Part shown: in pieces, positions 19,847 through 28,081 of the stretch
Numbering within the stretch: position 1 is the first letter of the stretch
Layout: each line of letters opens with the position of its first letter
Assembly (NCBI GenBank): GCA_944325575.1
Contig: CALVAR010000004.1
Coordinates: 1-64,000, forward strand
DNA: 64,000 nucleotides
Source of the DNA: Candidatus Gastranaerophilales bacterium
GTDB lineage: Bacteria; Cyanobacteriota; Vampirovibrionia; Gastranaerophilales; Gastranaerophilaceae
Direction of reading: 5' to 3'
Program-made: the position numbers and the translations under genes
The notes under the pieces: generated by a model
Database searches by the model: none
What the model was told of the DNA's origin: nothing
Seen by the model: the letters and a program-made list of their open reading frames with translations, nothing else

Positions 19847-21172
19847 GTGGATATCGTGAAAAAGTTTTTATTTTTAATTTTAATATTTGGTTTTAATCAG
19901 ATACCAGTGTGCGCCCTCGATGTAATTACTCTGGAAACGGATTCCAAACCTGTTTTTTCCGGTACTGTTCTTGATGTTCAGGAAGCTGATGACAATCCTG
20001 TTGTCGATGTTGATGAAAATACTATCTACGGGAAAGAAAAAGCAGGAAGTGATGCTGAAGGTGCTGAGAATACTAATCAAACATTGAAAAGCGGCATAGC
20101 GGATTATCATCCTGAGGATTTTTCGTCTAAATTCTTTTTATTAAATATTCTTTCAAATACGGCAAAAGATATTTATAATCTGGAAATTGAAAGGACGGAT
20201 GTTCCTTCGGCTTTGCTAAAGGACAAACTGACTTTTGATATTCCGAAAGGTCCTGTTGAAAGTATGCACATATGGACTGCTTTTCAAAGTCATTTTACTA
20301 CTGAAATTAATGAAGATAGCGATACAAATTCAAAATTTGATGTCGGATTAATTAATGTGCTTATTGACGGTAAATTCAAAGGCGGCAAAGAAAATTTTCG
20401 AATAATGCTTGATCCTACTCACCGGAGTAATCATACGCCTTTTATGCAGACTTTTTTTCAGGATCTGTATATAGAAACAAACAGAATTCCTCATACCAGA
20501 GTGCTTATCGGAAATTCCCGTCCGGGCGTGGGAATTGAAGGCGCTCAATCACCTTATACGCTATCTTTTATTAGCAGGTCTCAAATTTCCAGAAATTTGT
20601 CTAATATGCGAAAATTCGGGGTGAGAGTAAGAGGCGATTATTCTTTGATGAATTATGATGTGGGACTTTACAGCTCTTCAACTAATTTTACATCTTTCTT
20701 CCCCGGACATGAGTTTGACGCCTGGATGAATTTAAAGCCTCTCGGTAAAACAGACGGAAAGTACGGCAAACTTGTAACAGGTGCAGGTGTCCAATCCGGA
20801 GAAAAGCACGGTACAAGCTATTATATGACAGGTGCTTATGCCGGATATGAATATAAGAAATTTTGGACAAAATTTGAATATGCCAGAGCAAACGGTTCTA
20901 ACGGCGGAGCCGGTCTTACAAATAAACATTCTCAAGGTATGTTTGTTACTGCTGCATACAGGTTAACCAAAAAGCTGGAATTGCTTGCAAGATACGATCA
21001 CTTTGATCCAGACAGAGATATTGCGAATAATAACCGAAAAGAAATTACACTGGGTACAAATTATTACTTAAAAGGTCAGGCACTGAAGTTGATTTTTAAC
21101 TATGTGTTCTGCCAAAATGACTGCCTTGATGATTCTCACAGGCTTATGGTAGGGACGCAGCTGCTTTTGTAA
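19847..21172 (+). CDS. Outer-membrane porin, OprP-like (phosphate-selective porin O/P type)
   Basis: A 441-residue outer-membrane protein. Residues 1-23 are a signal peptide ending VCA. Residues about 24-85 are an acidic, probably periplasmic or flexible segment. The rest has the alternating, aromatic-bounded strands of a large beta barrel, with family-like segments such as ARYDHFDPD and the closing ..SHRLMVGTQLLL. The anion-selective porin O/P family is the best match by eye; substrate unknown. The start is a GTG at 19847 (another GTG lies nine bases on). No Shine-Dalgarno is visible in the 23 bases between the start and repeat copy 2, suggesting the repeat displaced or replaced the native leader. 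It converges with the minus-strand gene ending 2 bp away. Confidence 0.75.
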   Translation: MDIVKKFLFLILIFGFNQIPVCALDVITLETDSKPVFSGTVLDVQEADDNPVVDVDENTIYGKEKAGSDAEGAENTNQTLKSGIADYHPEDFSSKFFLLNILSNTAKDIYNLEIERTDVPSALLKDKLTFDIPKGPVESMHIWTAFQSHFTTEINEDSDTNSKFDVGLINVLIDGKFKGGKENFRIMLDPTHRSNHTPFMQTFFQDLYIETNRIPHTRVLIGNSRPGVGIEGAQSPYTLSFISRSQISRNLSNMRKFGVRVRGDYSLMNYDVGLYSSSTNFTSFFPGHEFDAWMNLKPLGKTDGKYGKLVTGAGVQSGEKHGTSYYMTGAYAGYEYKKFWTKFEYARANGSNGGAGLTNKHSQGMFVTAAYRLTKKLELLARYDHFDPDRDIANNNRKEITLGTNYYLKGQALKLIFNYVFCQNDCLDDSHRLMVGTQLLL

Positions 21173-21174
21173 TT

Positions 21175-21753
21175 TTACCAGTTGGGGCAGACATAAATTT
21201 CAACAACATCATTTGTTTTTAATTTTGCATGTCCGCCTTTGATAAAGTTTGTCAGAGAACCTGTTGGCGGAAGTATTGTTAATGCCCACTTTAACGGATA
21301 GACCCAAAGGCTTCTGTCCTGTCCGTATGTTTCATAAGTATCAATAAGCTGGTTCTTTTCTATATTGTTAAACTTAAAATCTCCAAATATAATACTTGCA
21401 GGAATGCCGTTCATCCCGCTGGATATTATTGTTTCTACCTTTGCGTATACAAGTTCTCCTTTTTTTGCCAGACATCTGCCTTTATACCAGACATCGTTAA
21501 GTACTCTGAATACTATTGTCTGTCCTTCATAGATATCTTTTTCCGAATTAATATCAGCGATTACGGAAAGTTCAATTCTTATTTTTTTTGTGTCTTTATA
21601 ATCATACTTATCGTTAACCGGCGGTTTTGACAGTTGTCTGGTTTTTAGTGAGTCTGCCAGTTCATCTTTTATAAGTTCTTGTGCATATACACTTTGAATA
21701 AAGCACATACTGAGTGTTAAAATTATCAGAATAGATTTAATCAATTTATTCAT
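21175..21753 (-). CDS. Secreted protein of unknown function
   Basis: A 192-residue protein with a signal peptide (MNKLIKSILIILTLSMCF, cleavage near YAQ at about 25). The mature domain (about 55-150) is beta-rich, with IRIELSVIADINSEKDIYEG, then VFRVLNDVWYKGRCLAKKGE, resembling a small beta-barrel/SH3-like periplasmic module; this is only a visual impression. It overlaps the upstream M48-like gene by 8 bp and is the last gene of a three-gene minus-strand operon. It converges with the porin gene, leaving a 2-bp gap. No confident function. Confidence 0.6.
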   Translation of the reverse strand: MNKLIKSILIILTLSMCFIQSVYAQELIKDELADSLKTRQLSKPPVNDKYDYKDTKKIRIELSVIADINSEKDIYEGQTIVFRVLNDVWYKGRCLAKKGELVYAKVETIISSGMNGIPASIIFGDFKFNNIEKNQLIDTYETYGQDRSLWVYPLKWALTILPPTGSLTNFIKGGHAKLKTNDVVEIYVCPNW

Positions 21754-22465
21754 ACGGTAATTTTTCTTTTGATCCTGTTTTGATTTTTTCTTCCAGCATT
21801 TTACGGTTTTCCATAGATGTTAACAGAAAATTCTGGTAGTGTTCATTTTCATAATATGGATTGTTCGCAAGATAGTATGGATATTTTGTATAGATGTATT
21901 CATAGATATGAGCAAGTCTTTTTGATGTTAAATTTTTGTTGGAAAATCTGTCAAATCTTTTTTGCGGACAGCTTTTTTGTATAAAAGTAATAAGCCCCAC
22001 CGGGTGGTATCCTGCATTTACCATAAAGTCTACGGCTCTTTTATCTGCTGCGAGTTCGAATTTTTTTGGTGCAGCTTTTAACTCAAATGCGCTCAAATAA
22101 CCGTTAAATAAGCCTTCATAAGATTTTGCCGTAATCAAAATCCCTCTGGCAAGATATGCAGCGAGTTCATCATCATTCTGAATAAATTTGTATTCTGAAC
22201 CGTAAACAACTACCTGCCTTCTTGTAAGTTCCGGATTTATTTTTAAAAATGTATCTTTTGCCTGTTCGTCATAGACAAAAATAATCCTTTTATCGATTTT
22301 ATTGGCATTCAGTAACTTTGAGCCTATATCATTTATTCGGGATTGTATGGATTGTTCCTGAGCTATTTGTTCTTCTGTAATAGGTGTTGTATCTTCAGCA
22401 AATGAAGTTATTTGTATAGAAACTAATGTTAATAATCCGACTAATATTTTTTTTATCATTTTCAT
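21746..22465 (-). CDS. Degenerate M48 peptidase-like secreted protein, active site lost
   Basis: A 239-residue protein with signal peptide (cleavage near SFA, residue 23). The framework follows periplasmic M48 metallopeptidases: NDDELAAYLA (97-106) corresponds to the helix that normally runs into HExxH, and AADKRAVDFMVNAGYHP (139-155) to the helix with the third zinc ligand and the AGYDP turn. Here HExxH reads RGILI (107-111) and the expected downstream glutamate (139) is alanine. All zinc ligands and the catalytic glutamate are therefore absent. Probably a non-catalytic, structural or scaffold derivative. It is in an operon with a GspF/PilC-like membrane protein upstream (2-bp gap) and a secreted protein downstream (8-bp overlap). 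Confidence 0.65.
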   Translation of the reverse strand: MKMIKKILVGLLTLVSIQITSFAEDTTPITEEQIAQEQSIQSRINDIGSKLLNANKIDKRIIFVYDEQAKDTFLKINPELTRRQVVVYGSEYKFIQNDDELAAYLARGILITAKSYEGLFNGYLSAFELKAAPKKFELAADKRAVDFMVNAGYHPVGLITFIQKSCPQKRFDRFSNKNLTSKRLAHIYEYIYTKYPYYLANNPYYENEHYQNFLLTSMENRKMLEEKIKTGSKEKLPYE

Positions 22466-22467
22466 AC

Positions 22468-23472
22468 CTATAAACTGTTAAATATCCCGCCGTATAATCG
22501 TCCGTAAAAGTTTACGGCAATGTATCCGACCAGTATACCAACCAGCACTATAGCGGCCGGCTGGAGTATACTCATTATAACATCAAGTGCTGTTTTTATA
22601 TTTTTTTCATAAATTTTTGCAATAGTTTTGAACTCCTGTCCGAGTTTTCCTGTTTTTTCACCTACTGAAATATGTGACATTGTGTTGTTGTCAAAAAGCA
22701 GTGATGCCATAAATGCCGAAGTTACATCAGCATTATTTTCTAGCATTGAATTTGTTCTGACAAGACCAAGTATTTCTCTTTTTGTTTTAAACAAATCAGA
22801 TGCCGTTTCTACGGATTCTCTTATCGGTATACCCGCATCATAAAAAGCAGCAAGCACCGAAAAGAAATTTGTATAATAAATATTTTTTATAAGCGGTGCA
22901 AGAAAAGTATGCTCTTTTATAAAATCAAGTATTTTTGCTGAAAGCTTTTTATCCAGAAAAAGATAAAAAACAAATCCAAAAATAGCCGCATACACAATGC
23001 ATATTTTAAATATTGCGCTGAAAAAAAGAGCCGAAAGATTGATGCTTGCCGTCATATTTTCAAAAATTTTAAAGAAGAAAAAGTGGCAGAACATTAATAC
23101 TCCTATTGCGCCGAGCAATAAAAGCACTGGATAGGTCAGAGAAGATATAATAGAGTTTCTCAAATTTTCGGTTCTTCTTATATCTTTTAGTATAGTTTCC
23201 GTTGTTTCTTCGAGTTTGCCTGCCGTATCTCCGGCACAAAATAGCATTGTATACTGCGGACCTATTATGTCTTTATATCTTTTTACAAGAGCGGTAACGG
23301 GTGTGCCTGCATCCAGACCTGTTCTTATTATATAAGCGAGCTGTATAATTTTTTTATTTGTTGTGGAGGTCTCAATTGTTTTAAAAATATCAGTATAAGA
23401 ATAGCCTGCTTCATACAGACTTCCTATAGTGCCGAAAAATAGTTTCTTCTCTGATAATGTAAATTCCTTCAC
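22468..23472 (-). CDS. Type II secretion/type IV pilus inner-membrane protein F (GspF/PilC-like)
   Basis: A 334-residue protein with two T2SSF domains. The first has the pattern IRTGLDAGTPVTALVKRYKDIIGPQYTMLFCAGDTAGKLEETTETI. The second repeats it as YDAGIPIRESVETASDL..SHISVGEKTGKLGQEFKTIA. There are hydrophobic segments between the domains and at the C terminus. Family members sit in the inner membrane as the platform of type IV pilus or type II secretion machines. It is shorter than canonical PilC (about 400) at the N terminus. The start is uncertain: I used GTG at 23472, since a longer frame would run into the divergent gene at 23555. No Shine-Dalgarno precedes it. First gene of a three-gene operon. 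Confidence 0.75.
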   Translation of the reverse strand: MKEFTLSEKKLFFGTIGSLYEAGYSYTDIFKTIETSTTNKKIIQLAYIIRTGLDAGTPVTALVKRYKDIIGPQYTMLFCAGDTAGKLEETTETILKDIRRTENLRNSIISSLTYPVLLLLGAIGVLMFCHFFFFKIFENMTASINLSALFFSAIFKICIVYAAIFGFVFYLFLDKKLSAKILDFIKEHTFLAPLIKNIYYTNFFSVLAAFYDAGIPIRESVETASDLFKTKREILGLVRTNSMLENNADVTSAFMASLLFDNNTMSHISVGEKTGKLGQEFKTIAKIYEKNIKTALDVIMSILQPAAIVLVGILVGYIAVNFYGRLYGGIFNSL

Positions 23473-23554
23473 AATATATAGTATACAATTTTTTTTGCAA
23501 AATTTATACTTTTTTTCTTCTGTAGTATTATAGAAGAAAAGAAGGGAGTATATT

Positions 23555-23758
23555 ATGTTCCACGTATACACACAGAAAAGGGGAGCTGACCTTACAAAGA
23601 CTTTAATAAAAGATTTTAAAGATCTTGAAGAAGCGTTTGATTGTGCAGAAAAATCAATCGAAGGGAAACCGGATTTGAAATATATAATAGAAGAGACATC
23701 CGGACATTTTAACAGCTATGGAGAACTGCTCTCTGATGTTGTGGCCGAAAGCGATTAA
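23555..23758 (+). CDS. Small hypothetical protein upstream of pgi
   Basis: A 67-residue acidic protein (MFHVYTQKRGADLTK...). A GGGAG ribosome-binding site lies eight bases before the ATG, and the next gene, pgi, starts 23 bp after its stop, so the two are probably co-transcribed. No domain was recognised; it has no signal peptide or membrane segment. Confidence 0.6.
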   Translation: MFHVYTQKRGADLTKTLIKDFKDLEEAFDCAEKSIEGKPDLKYIIEETSGHFNSYGELLSDVVAESD

Positions 23759-23781
23759 TTAGTATAAAAGGAGAAAAACAC

Positions 23782-25083
23782 GTGTTGACAAAAAATGCTG
23801 ATATCAAAACAAACTTTAGCGGAGTTGAGTTTTCAAAATATTCTTCTAAAGTTTCTGAATTTGTAAATGAATTTTCCAAAAGAGCAAATCAAAAAGGCCA
23901 GTTCTTAAACTGGGTAAATTTGCCTTCAGAACAATTGAAAAGAGTGGATGAAATCTATGAACTGGCAGACAAATTAAAAGCACAAACAGGAGCAAAAAAA
24001 CTTAGCGTTATGGGTATAGGCGGTTCTAAACATACTGTTGAACATATGCTTTCCATAAACGGTTTAAATGTTTGTCATGACTCAATAGAATTTTATTCTG
24101 ATGTCGATTCCGCAAGTCTGGAAAGATTCTTGTACAGATTAGATAATGACGTTACAAAATCAAGCTTTATGATAGCTTCAAAATCAGGTTCTACTTTTGA
24201 AACAAAAGACGGTTTCTTAAGGGTTCTTGATATGCTTATTGACGCATACAAATCTCAGGGTAAATCTGAAGATGAAGCTAAAAAACTTGCTAACAAACAC
24301 TTTATTGCCGTTACTGATGCAAATGCGGAAAAAAGCGAACTTAGAAGAACTTCTAACGAAAACGGCTGGTTAGGCGATTTGTATATCCATGATGATGTTG
24401 GCGGAAGATTTTCTGCCTTTGATGATCATGCACTTTTTGCACTTGCTTATGCAGGCATGAAAAAAGAAGATATGAAAGAAATGCTCCAATCCGCACAGGA
24501 AATGTCAGAACTTTCTTTATCTTCCGATTTGGAAATTAACGATGCGCTGAAAGAAGGTATATTCTGGGCTGATGCCAAGTTAAACGGTATTGAAGCATCT
24601 GTTCACCAATATATGGGTGCTATTTTTGAAAATACAGTTTACTGGCATGCACAAATGCAAAATGAATCCGTAAAAGATACACTGAAACAGGTTGCAAAGG
24701 TTCCTGATGCAATGCACCACAGTGCGGAAGCTCACTTTAACCCTGCAAATAAGTTTGTATTTGCTTTAACTGTTCCTGTTGATAACGGCGTGTGCAAGGA
24801 AAATGCTGATGCATATATAGGTGCATTAACAAAATCATATGAAGTTACAGGTGCAACTTTTATTGAACACATACAGACAAAAGGAATGGGACTGACTCCT
24901 AAAGCTGCAGGCGCAATGACTCAATTGAGAGCATTTGCTACGGTATATCAGGAAATTGTTGAAAAGATTATGACTAATACACAATTCCCTGATGTTTTGG
25001 ACAGTGTACTTCAACCGCATGTTGAGTTTTATAAAAAGAACTTAAAAGGCGGAGTTGTTGTTCCGGGAAGAATTTCTAAATAA
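23782..25083 (+). CDS. Glucose-6-phosphate isomerase
   Basis: A 433-residue cytosolic enzyme interconverting glucose 6-phosphate and fructose 6-phosphate in glycolysis and gluconeogenesis. SIS-fold signatures are visible: GIGGSKHTVEHML near residue 77, the phosphate-binding SKSGSTFET near 133, and HDDVGGRFSAFDDHALFALA near 205, the classical PGI signature block. The C-terminal part contains a conserved-looking PHVEFYKKNL region. It starts at GTG 23782 with AAAGGAG eight bases upstream. The length matches the short bacterial PGI type (about 440-450). A rho-independent terminator follows at 25113, immediately before repeat copy 3. Confidence 0.9.
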   Translation: MLTKNADIKTNFSGVEFSKYSSKVSEFVNEFSKRANQKGQFLNWVNLPSEQLKRVDEIYELADKLKAQTGAKKLSVMGIGGSKHTVEHMLSINGLNVCHDSIEFYSDVDSASLERFLYRLDNDVTKSSFMIASKSGSTFETKDGFLRVLDMLIDAYKSQGKSEDEAKKLANKHFIAVTDANAEKSELRRTSNENGWLGDLYIHDDVGGRFSAFDDHALFALAYAGMKKEDMKEMLQSAQEMSELSLSSDLEINDALKEGIFWADAKLNGIEASVHQYMGAIFENTVYWHAQMQNESVKDTLKQVAKVPDAMHHSAEAHFNPANKFVFALTVPVDNGVCKENADAYIGALTKSYEVTGATFIEHIQTKGMGLTPKAAGAMTQLRAFATVYQEIVEKIMTNTQFPDVLDSVLQPHVEFYKKNLKGGVVVPGRISK

Positions 25084-25112
25084 CTAAATTACTTCATAGT
25101 TTTTTATAAAAG

Positions 25113-25139
25113 GGCTGCTGTTTATATGGCAGCCTTTTT
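25113..25139 (+). terminator. Rho-independent terminator of pgi
   Basis: GGCTGC and GCAGCC form a six-base stem around a ten-base loop, followed by five T residues. Repeat copy 3 begins 5 bp after the T-run. Confidence 0.8.
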
Positions 25140-25143
25140 ATTA

Positions 25144-25408
25144 TGTCTGAGGCGGCCTCGCTTGTACTCAAGAGCATCCTGAGTCGTATGGCTTGTAAAC
25201 TCGCCTGCATCTCAAGCCAGAAGTGGTACACACTCTGCCGAATAAATATGCCGGTGGCATATTTATGAGAGGCAGCGAGGCCGCATAAGCATAAATATAG
25301 CTAAAGTGACCCCATGCACTTGTTGCCTGTGCCGGACTTGTTAGTAAAAATGTACTTGTTTATCGCACAGGTTCATCAAGTAGTCGGAGTCAGTTGACAA
25401 TATGAAAT
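25144..25408 (+). repeat. Dispersed structured repeat, copy 3 (long form)
   Basis: A 265-bp copy, TGTCTGAGGCGGCCTCGCTT to TTGACAATATGAAAT. The left arm GCGGCCTCGCT is perfectly complementary to AGCGAGGCCGC about 130 bases later. Between them lies a second hairpin, ATAAATATGCC/GGCATATTTAT. The module GCATCCTGA..CTCGCCTGCATCTCAAGC closely matches a stretch of the unrelated repeat block at 29.1 and 29.7 kb. The right half has the CCTGTGC/GCACAGG stem found in all copies. It sits between the pgi terminator and the rubrerythrin gene. Confidence 0.9.
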
Positions 25409-25508
25409 TTTTAAATTTAGCCGGAGTGTATTAGCCTGACGGGATTATTAATTTGACATGGTTTTATGTTCCAATAATGAGCGTGAAAGCAGAGGAAAGG
25501 AGTTATCA

Positions 25509-26087
25509 ATGAGTTTTTTCGATGAAGATGATTTTTCTCAATTTATCAATAAGAGTTTAGCAGGTACAAAGACGGAACAGAATTTGAAGGAGGCATTTTG
25601 TGGCGAATCACAGGCAAGAAATAAATATACTTTTTTCTCAAAACAGGCTCGAAAAGAGGGATATATCCATATTGCTGACATCTTTGATGAAACGGCTGGC
25701 AATGAAGAAGAACACGGCAAAATCTGGTTTAAGCTGCTTAACGGAGGAAAATTATCAAAAACTTTAGATAATTTAAAAACTGCAGCAAGCACGGAAAACT
25801 ATGAATGGGAAGATATGTATGCCCGTTTTGCAAATGATGCAAAAGAAGAAGGGTTTGACAAAATAGCCTGTCTTTTTGAAACAATAAGAAGCATTGAAAA
25901 AATGCATATGACCCGATACAATAAACTGATTGCCGAAATTGAACAAGATACTGTTTTGAAAAAAGACAGGGAAGTTTTGTGGGAATGTTCAAAATGCGGT
26001 TATCGTTTTGAAAGCAAAGAAGCTCCGGAGTTGTGCCCTTTTTGCAGACATCCTAAAGAATATTTCTTTGCCTCTTCAGAACATTAA
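25509..26087 (+). CDS. Rubrerythrin
   Basis: A 192-residue non-haem di-iron peroxide-detoxifying protein typical of anaerobes. The N-terminal ferritin-like four-helix domain (about 22-150) carries the iron ligands in GESQARNKY (near 33) and GNEEEHGKIWF (near 66), with the third helix pair at AKEEGFDKIA and the ExxH at SIEKMH. The C-terminal rubredoxin-like domain has two CxxC pairs (CSKCGY and CPFC). The start is the ATG at 25509 with a strong GGAAAGGAG; a longer open frame to 25458 lacks one. A bidirectional terminator follows. Reducing hydrogen peroxide with a rubredoxin or NAD(P)H-derived donor is the known family role. Confidence 0.93.
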   Translation: MSFFDEDDFSQFINKSLAGTKTEQNLKEAFCGESQARNKYTFFSKQARKEGYIHIADIFDETAGNEEEHGKIWFKLLNGGKLSKTLDNLKTAASTENYEWEDMYARFANDAKEEGFDKIACLFETIRSIEKMHMTRYNKLIAEIEQDTVLKKDREVLWECSKCGYRFESKEAPELCPFCRHPKEYFFASSEH

Positions 26088-26120
26088 ATTCAGAACATTA
26101 AAAATAAATTAATCCAAAAT

Positions 26121-26155
26121 AAAAACTCATCCTATATAGTCGGGATGAGTTTTTG
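26121..26155. terminator. Bidirectional terminator between rubrerythrin and sensor kinase
   Basis: AACTCATCC and GGATGAGTT form a nine-base stem around a ten-base loop. It is flanked by an A-run on the left and a T-run on the right, fitting the two converging genes. Confidence 0.85.
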
Positions 26156-26176
26156 CTGTATAAAAATTTAACTAAC

Positions 26177-27985
26177 CTATTCTGCCGTTTCTTCTTCCTG
26201 AGTTTCTTCAGGATTTATAGGAAGCCTGAAACCGAATGTTGAACCTTCACCCGGTTTGCTCTTTACAAAAACTTCACCTTTATGATGTTTTTCGATTGTT
26301 ATTTTTACAAGGTGCAGACCGAGACCCGTGCCTTTTACTGTGTGTGTATCATTTTCCACTCTGTAAAAGCGTTCAAAAATCTTTTTCTGATGTTCTTCCG
26401 GAATACCGCAGCCTTGGTCTTCAACGGAAACTTCTACATATTTCGGATCTCTTGCTATTTCTGCACGGACTTTTATTCTTCCGTTTTCCGGAGAGTATTT
26501 GATTGCATTAGATAAAAGATTGTTCAATGCTCTTTCTATACTGTCGGCATTGATGGGAATCTTCGGCAAATCAGGTTCTTTTATTAAAGAAAACGTAATA
26601 TGCTTTTCTTCCGCAAGAATCTGCATGGATTTTATTTCTGACTCAATCATGGGAACAATGTCTGTTAACTCTTTTTCTACCTTGACATTTCCTGCTTCCA
26701 ATCTTGAAAAATCAAGTATATCATTGACCATTTTTTGGAGTCTTGCTGCTTCTTTATTAATTACTTCAAAGAACTCTTTGTTTGTTTGTTCGTCGAACTC
26801 GTCAGAGTGATTGTATATTGTATCGATGTAAGTTCTTAAAACTGTCACAGGGGTTCTTAATTCGTGGCTGACGTTTGATATAAAATTGCTTTTCATTCTG
26901 TCTATTTCGACTTCTTTTGTTACATCAATCAGCACTATCACATATCCGACATAATCCTGACTTGACGAAAACATCGGGGAAATAACCGCTTTTATAACTC
27001 TGGAATCTATCTCAATGTTAAATTCAAGAGGTTTGTTTTCCATAACATCGAGCGGTGTGTCTTTAAACTGTTCAATTTTTTCTTTGAAACATAACTCACC
27101 GTCAGTGTCGCAATACATCTGGATTTTTGTGTTAAGTATCTGTGAATCATCAACCTCGAGCATCTTTTTGGCTGCATTGTTGACAAGCACAACATTGTCA
27201 TAGTTGTCACAAACGACAACACCGTTTACAATACTCATCAGTACCGCTTCAAATTTATTTCTTTCCAGAGTAAGCTGGTCGATATTTTGTTCTTCGTACT
27301 GATGAAGCCTCAATGACATATCATTGAAGGCATTTATCAGATCTTTTATTTCTCCGGATGTGTTTTTGTCATCAAGCGTGTAGCCGAATTGTCCCGTGGA
27401 AATCTTTTTTACTCCGTGATGCAGCATGCTGAGTTCACGGGTTATAAGGATAGTATTTATTAAAATAACAAATGTAAATACAAGCCACGCAACGGTAAAC
27501 ACAACAAGCATAGAGTTTCTGGTTGCATGAGAGATATCTTTTGTTGCCCCGCCTGTCAGCCCTACGGTTACTTTTCCGATAGTTGTTCTTACACCGTCAT
27601 TGTTGACAATCATCTGTGCGGAGCTTGTGATTTTAGCCTGCTGTGCACGGTTCGGGTATTCTTTTTTACTTGAATATATTATGTTATTTTTGTCATCCTG
27701 AAACTCTATAAAAGCGATTTCGTTGTTGCTGTTGATTATAGAGTGCGTGTGTGCCTGAAGTGTTGAAAATTTTTCAAATTCCTGAACATTTTTTGTTATT
27801 TCAACACTTTCTATAGCGAGTGTTTTGGTTAGTATTTCACCAAAGCCGGAGTAAACCTCCGATATTTTTTGCTGAATATTTGTAATAGCAAAGACAGCTA
27901 ACCCTACAATAAGTATCGTGCTTATTACTAACCCTAAAAGTATTAATTTGTTCTGTGTACTTATACTTAGCGACTTTTTATTCAT
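26177..27985 (-). CDS. Membrane sensor histidine kinase (PhoR/WalK-like)
   Basis: A 602-residue sensor kinase. Transmembrane helix 1 is at about 14-35, an extracytoplasmic sensor at about 36-157, helix 2 at about 158-182, HAMP at about 183-235, and a PAS-like domain at about 245-355. The HisKA domain has phospho-acceptor His374 in FISNVSHELRTP. The HATPase domain shows an N box (NNLLSNAIKYSPENG, 488-502), G1 (DQGCGIP, 523-529) and G2 (KGTGLGLHLV, 551-560). The architecture matches the PhoR/WalK class. No response regulator is adjacent, so it is an orphan by position; the regulator at 45180 has its own partner. An extended -10 promoter lies just upstream. Confidence 0.9.
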   Translation of the reverse strand: MNKKSLSISTQNKLILLGLVISTILIVGLAVFAITNIQQKISEVYSGFGEILTKTLAIESVEITKNVQEFEKFSTLQAHTHSIINSNNEIAFIEFQDDKNNIIYSSKKEYPNRAQQAKITSSAQMIVNNDGVRTTIGKVTVGLTGGATKDISHATRNSMLVVFTVAWLVFTFVILINTILITRELSMLHHGVKKISTGQFGYTLDDKNTSGEIKDLINAFNDMSLRLHQYEEQNIDQLTLERNKFEAVLMSIVNGVVVCDNYDNVVLVNNAAKKMLEVDDSQILNTKIQMYCDTDGELCFKEKIEQFKDTPLDVMENKPLEFNIEIDSRVIKAVISPMFSSSQDYVGYVIVLIDVTKEVEIDRMKSNFISNVSHELRTPVTVLRTYIDTIYNHSDEFDEQTNKEFFEVINKEAARLQKMVNDILDFSRLEAGNVKVEKELTDIVPMIESEIKSMQILAEEKHITFSLIKEPDLPKIPINADSIERALNNLLSNAIKYSPENGRIKVRAEIARDPKYVEVSVEDQGCGIPEEHQKKIFERFYRVENDTHTVKGTGLGLHLVKITIEKHHKGEVFVKSKPGEGSTFGFRLPINPEETQEEETAE

Positions 27986-27994
27986 TATGAAGAA

Positions 27995-28022
27995 ATTATA
28001 ACATATATAAATAAAATGTGTA
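27995..28022 (-). promoter_or_regulatory. Promoter of the sensor kinase gene (extended -10)
   Basis: Read on the minus strand: TACACA, a 16-base spacer, then TGTTATAAT, a perfect extended -10 (TGnTATAAT). It lies about 10 bases upstream of the ATG, so the 5' leader would be very short. Confidence 0.5.
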
Positions 28023-28081
28023 TATAAATAAGTTATACTTTGTCAGGAAAATGTTGTAACGAGTATTAAAAATATGCTTTA

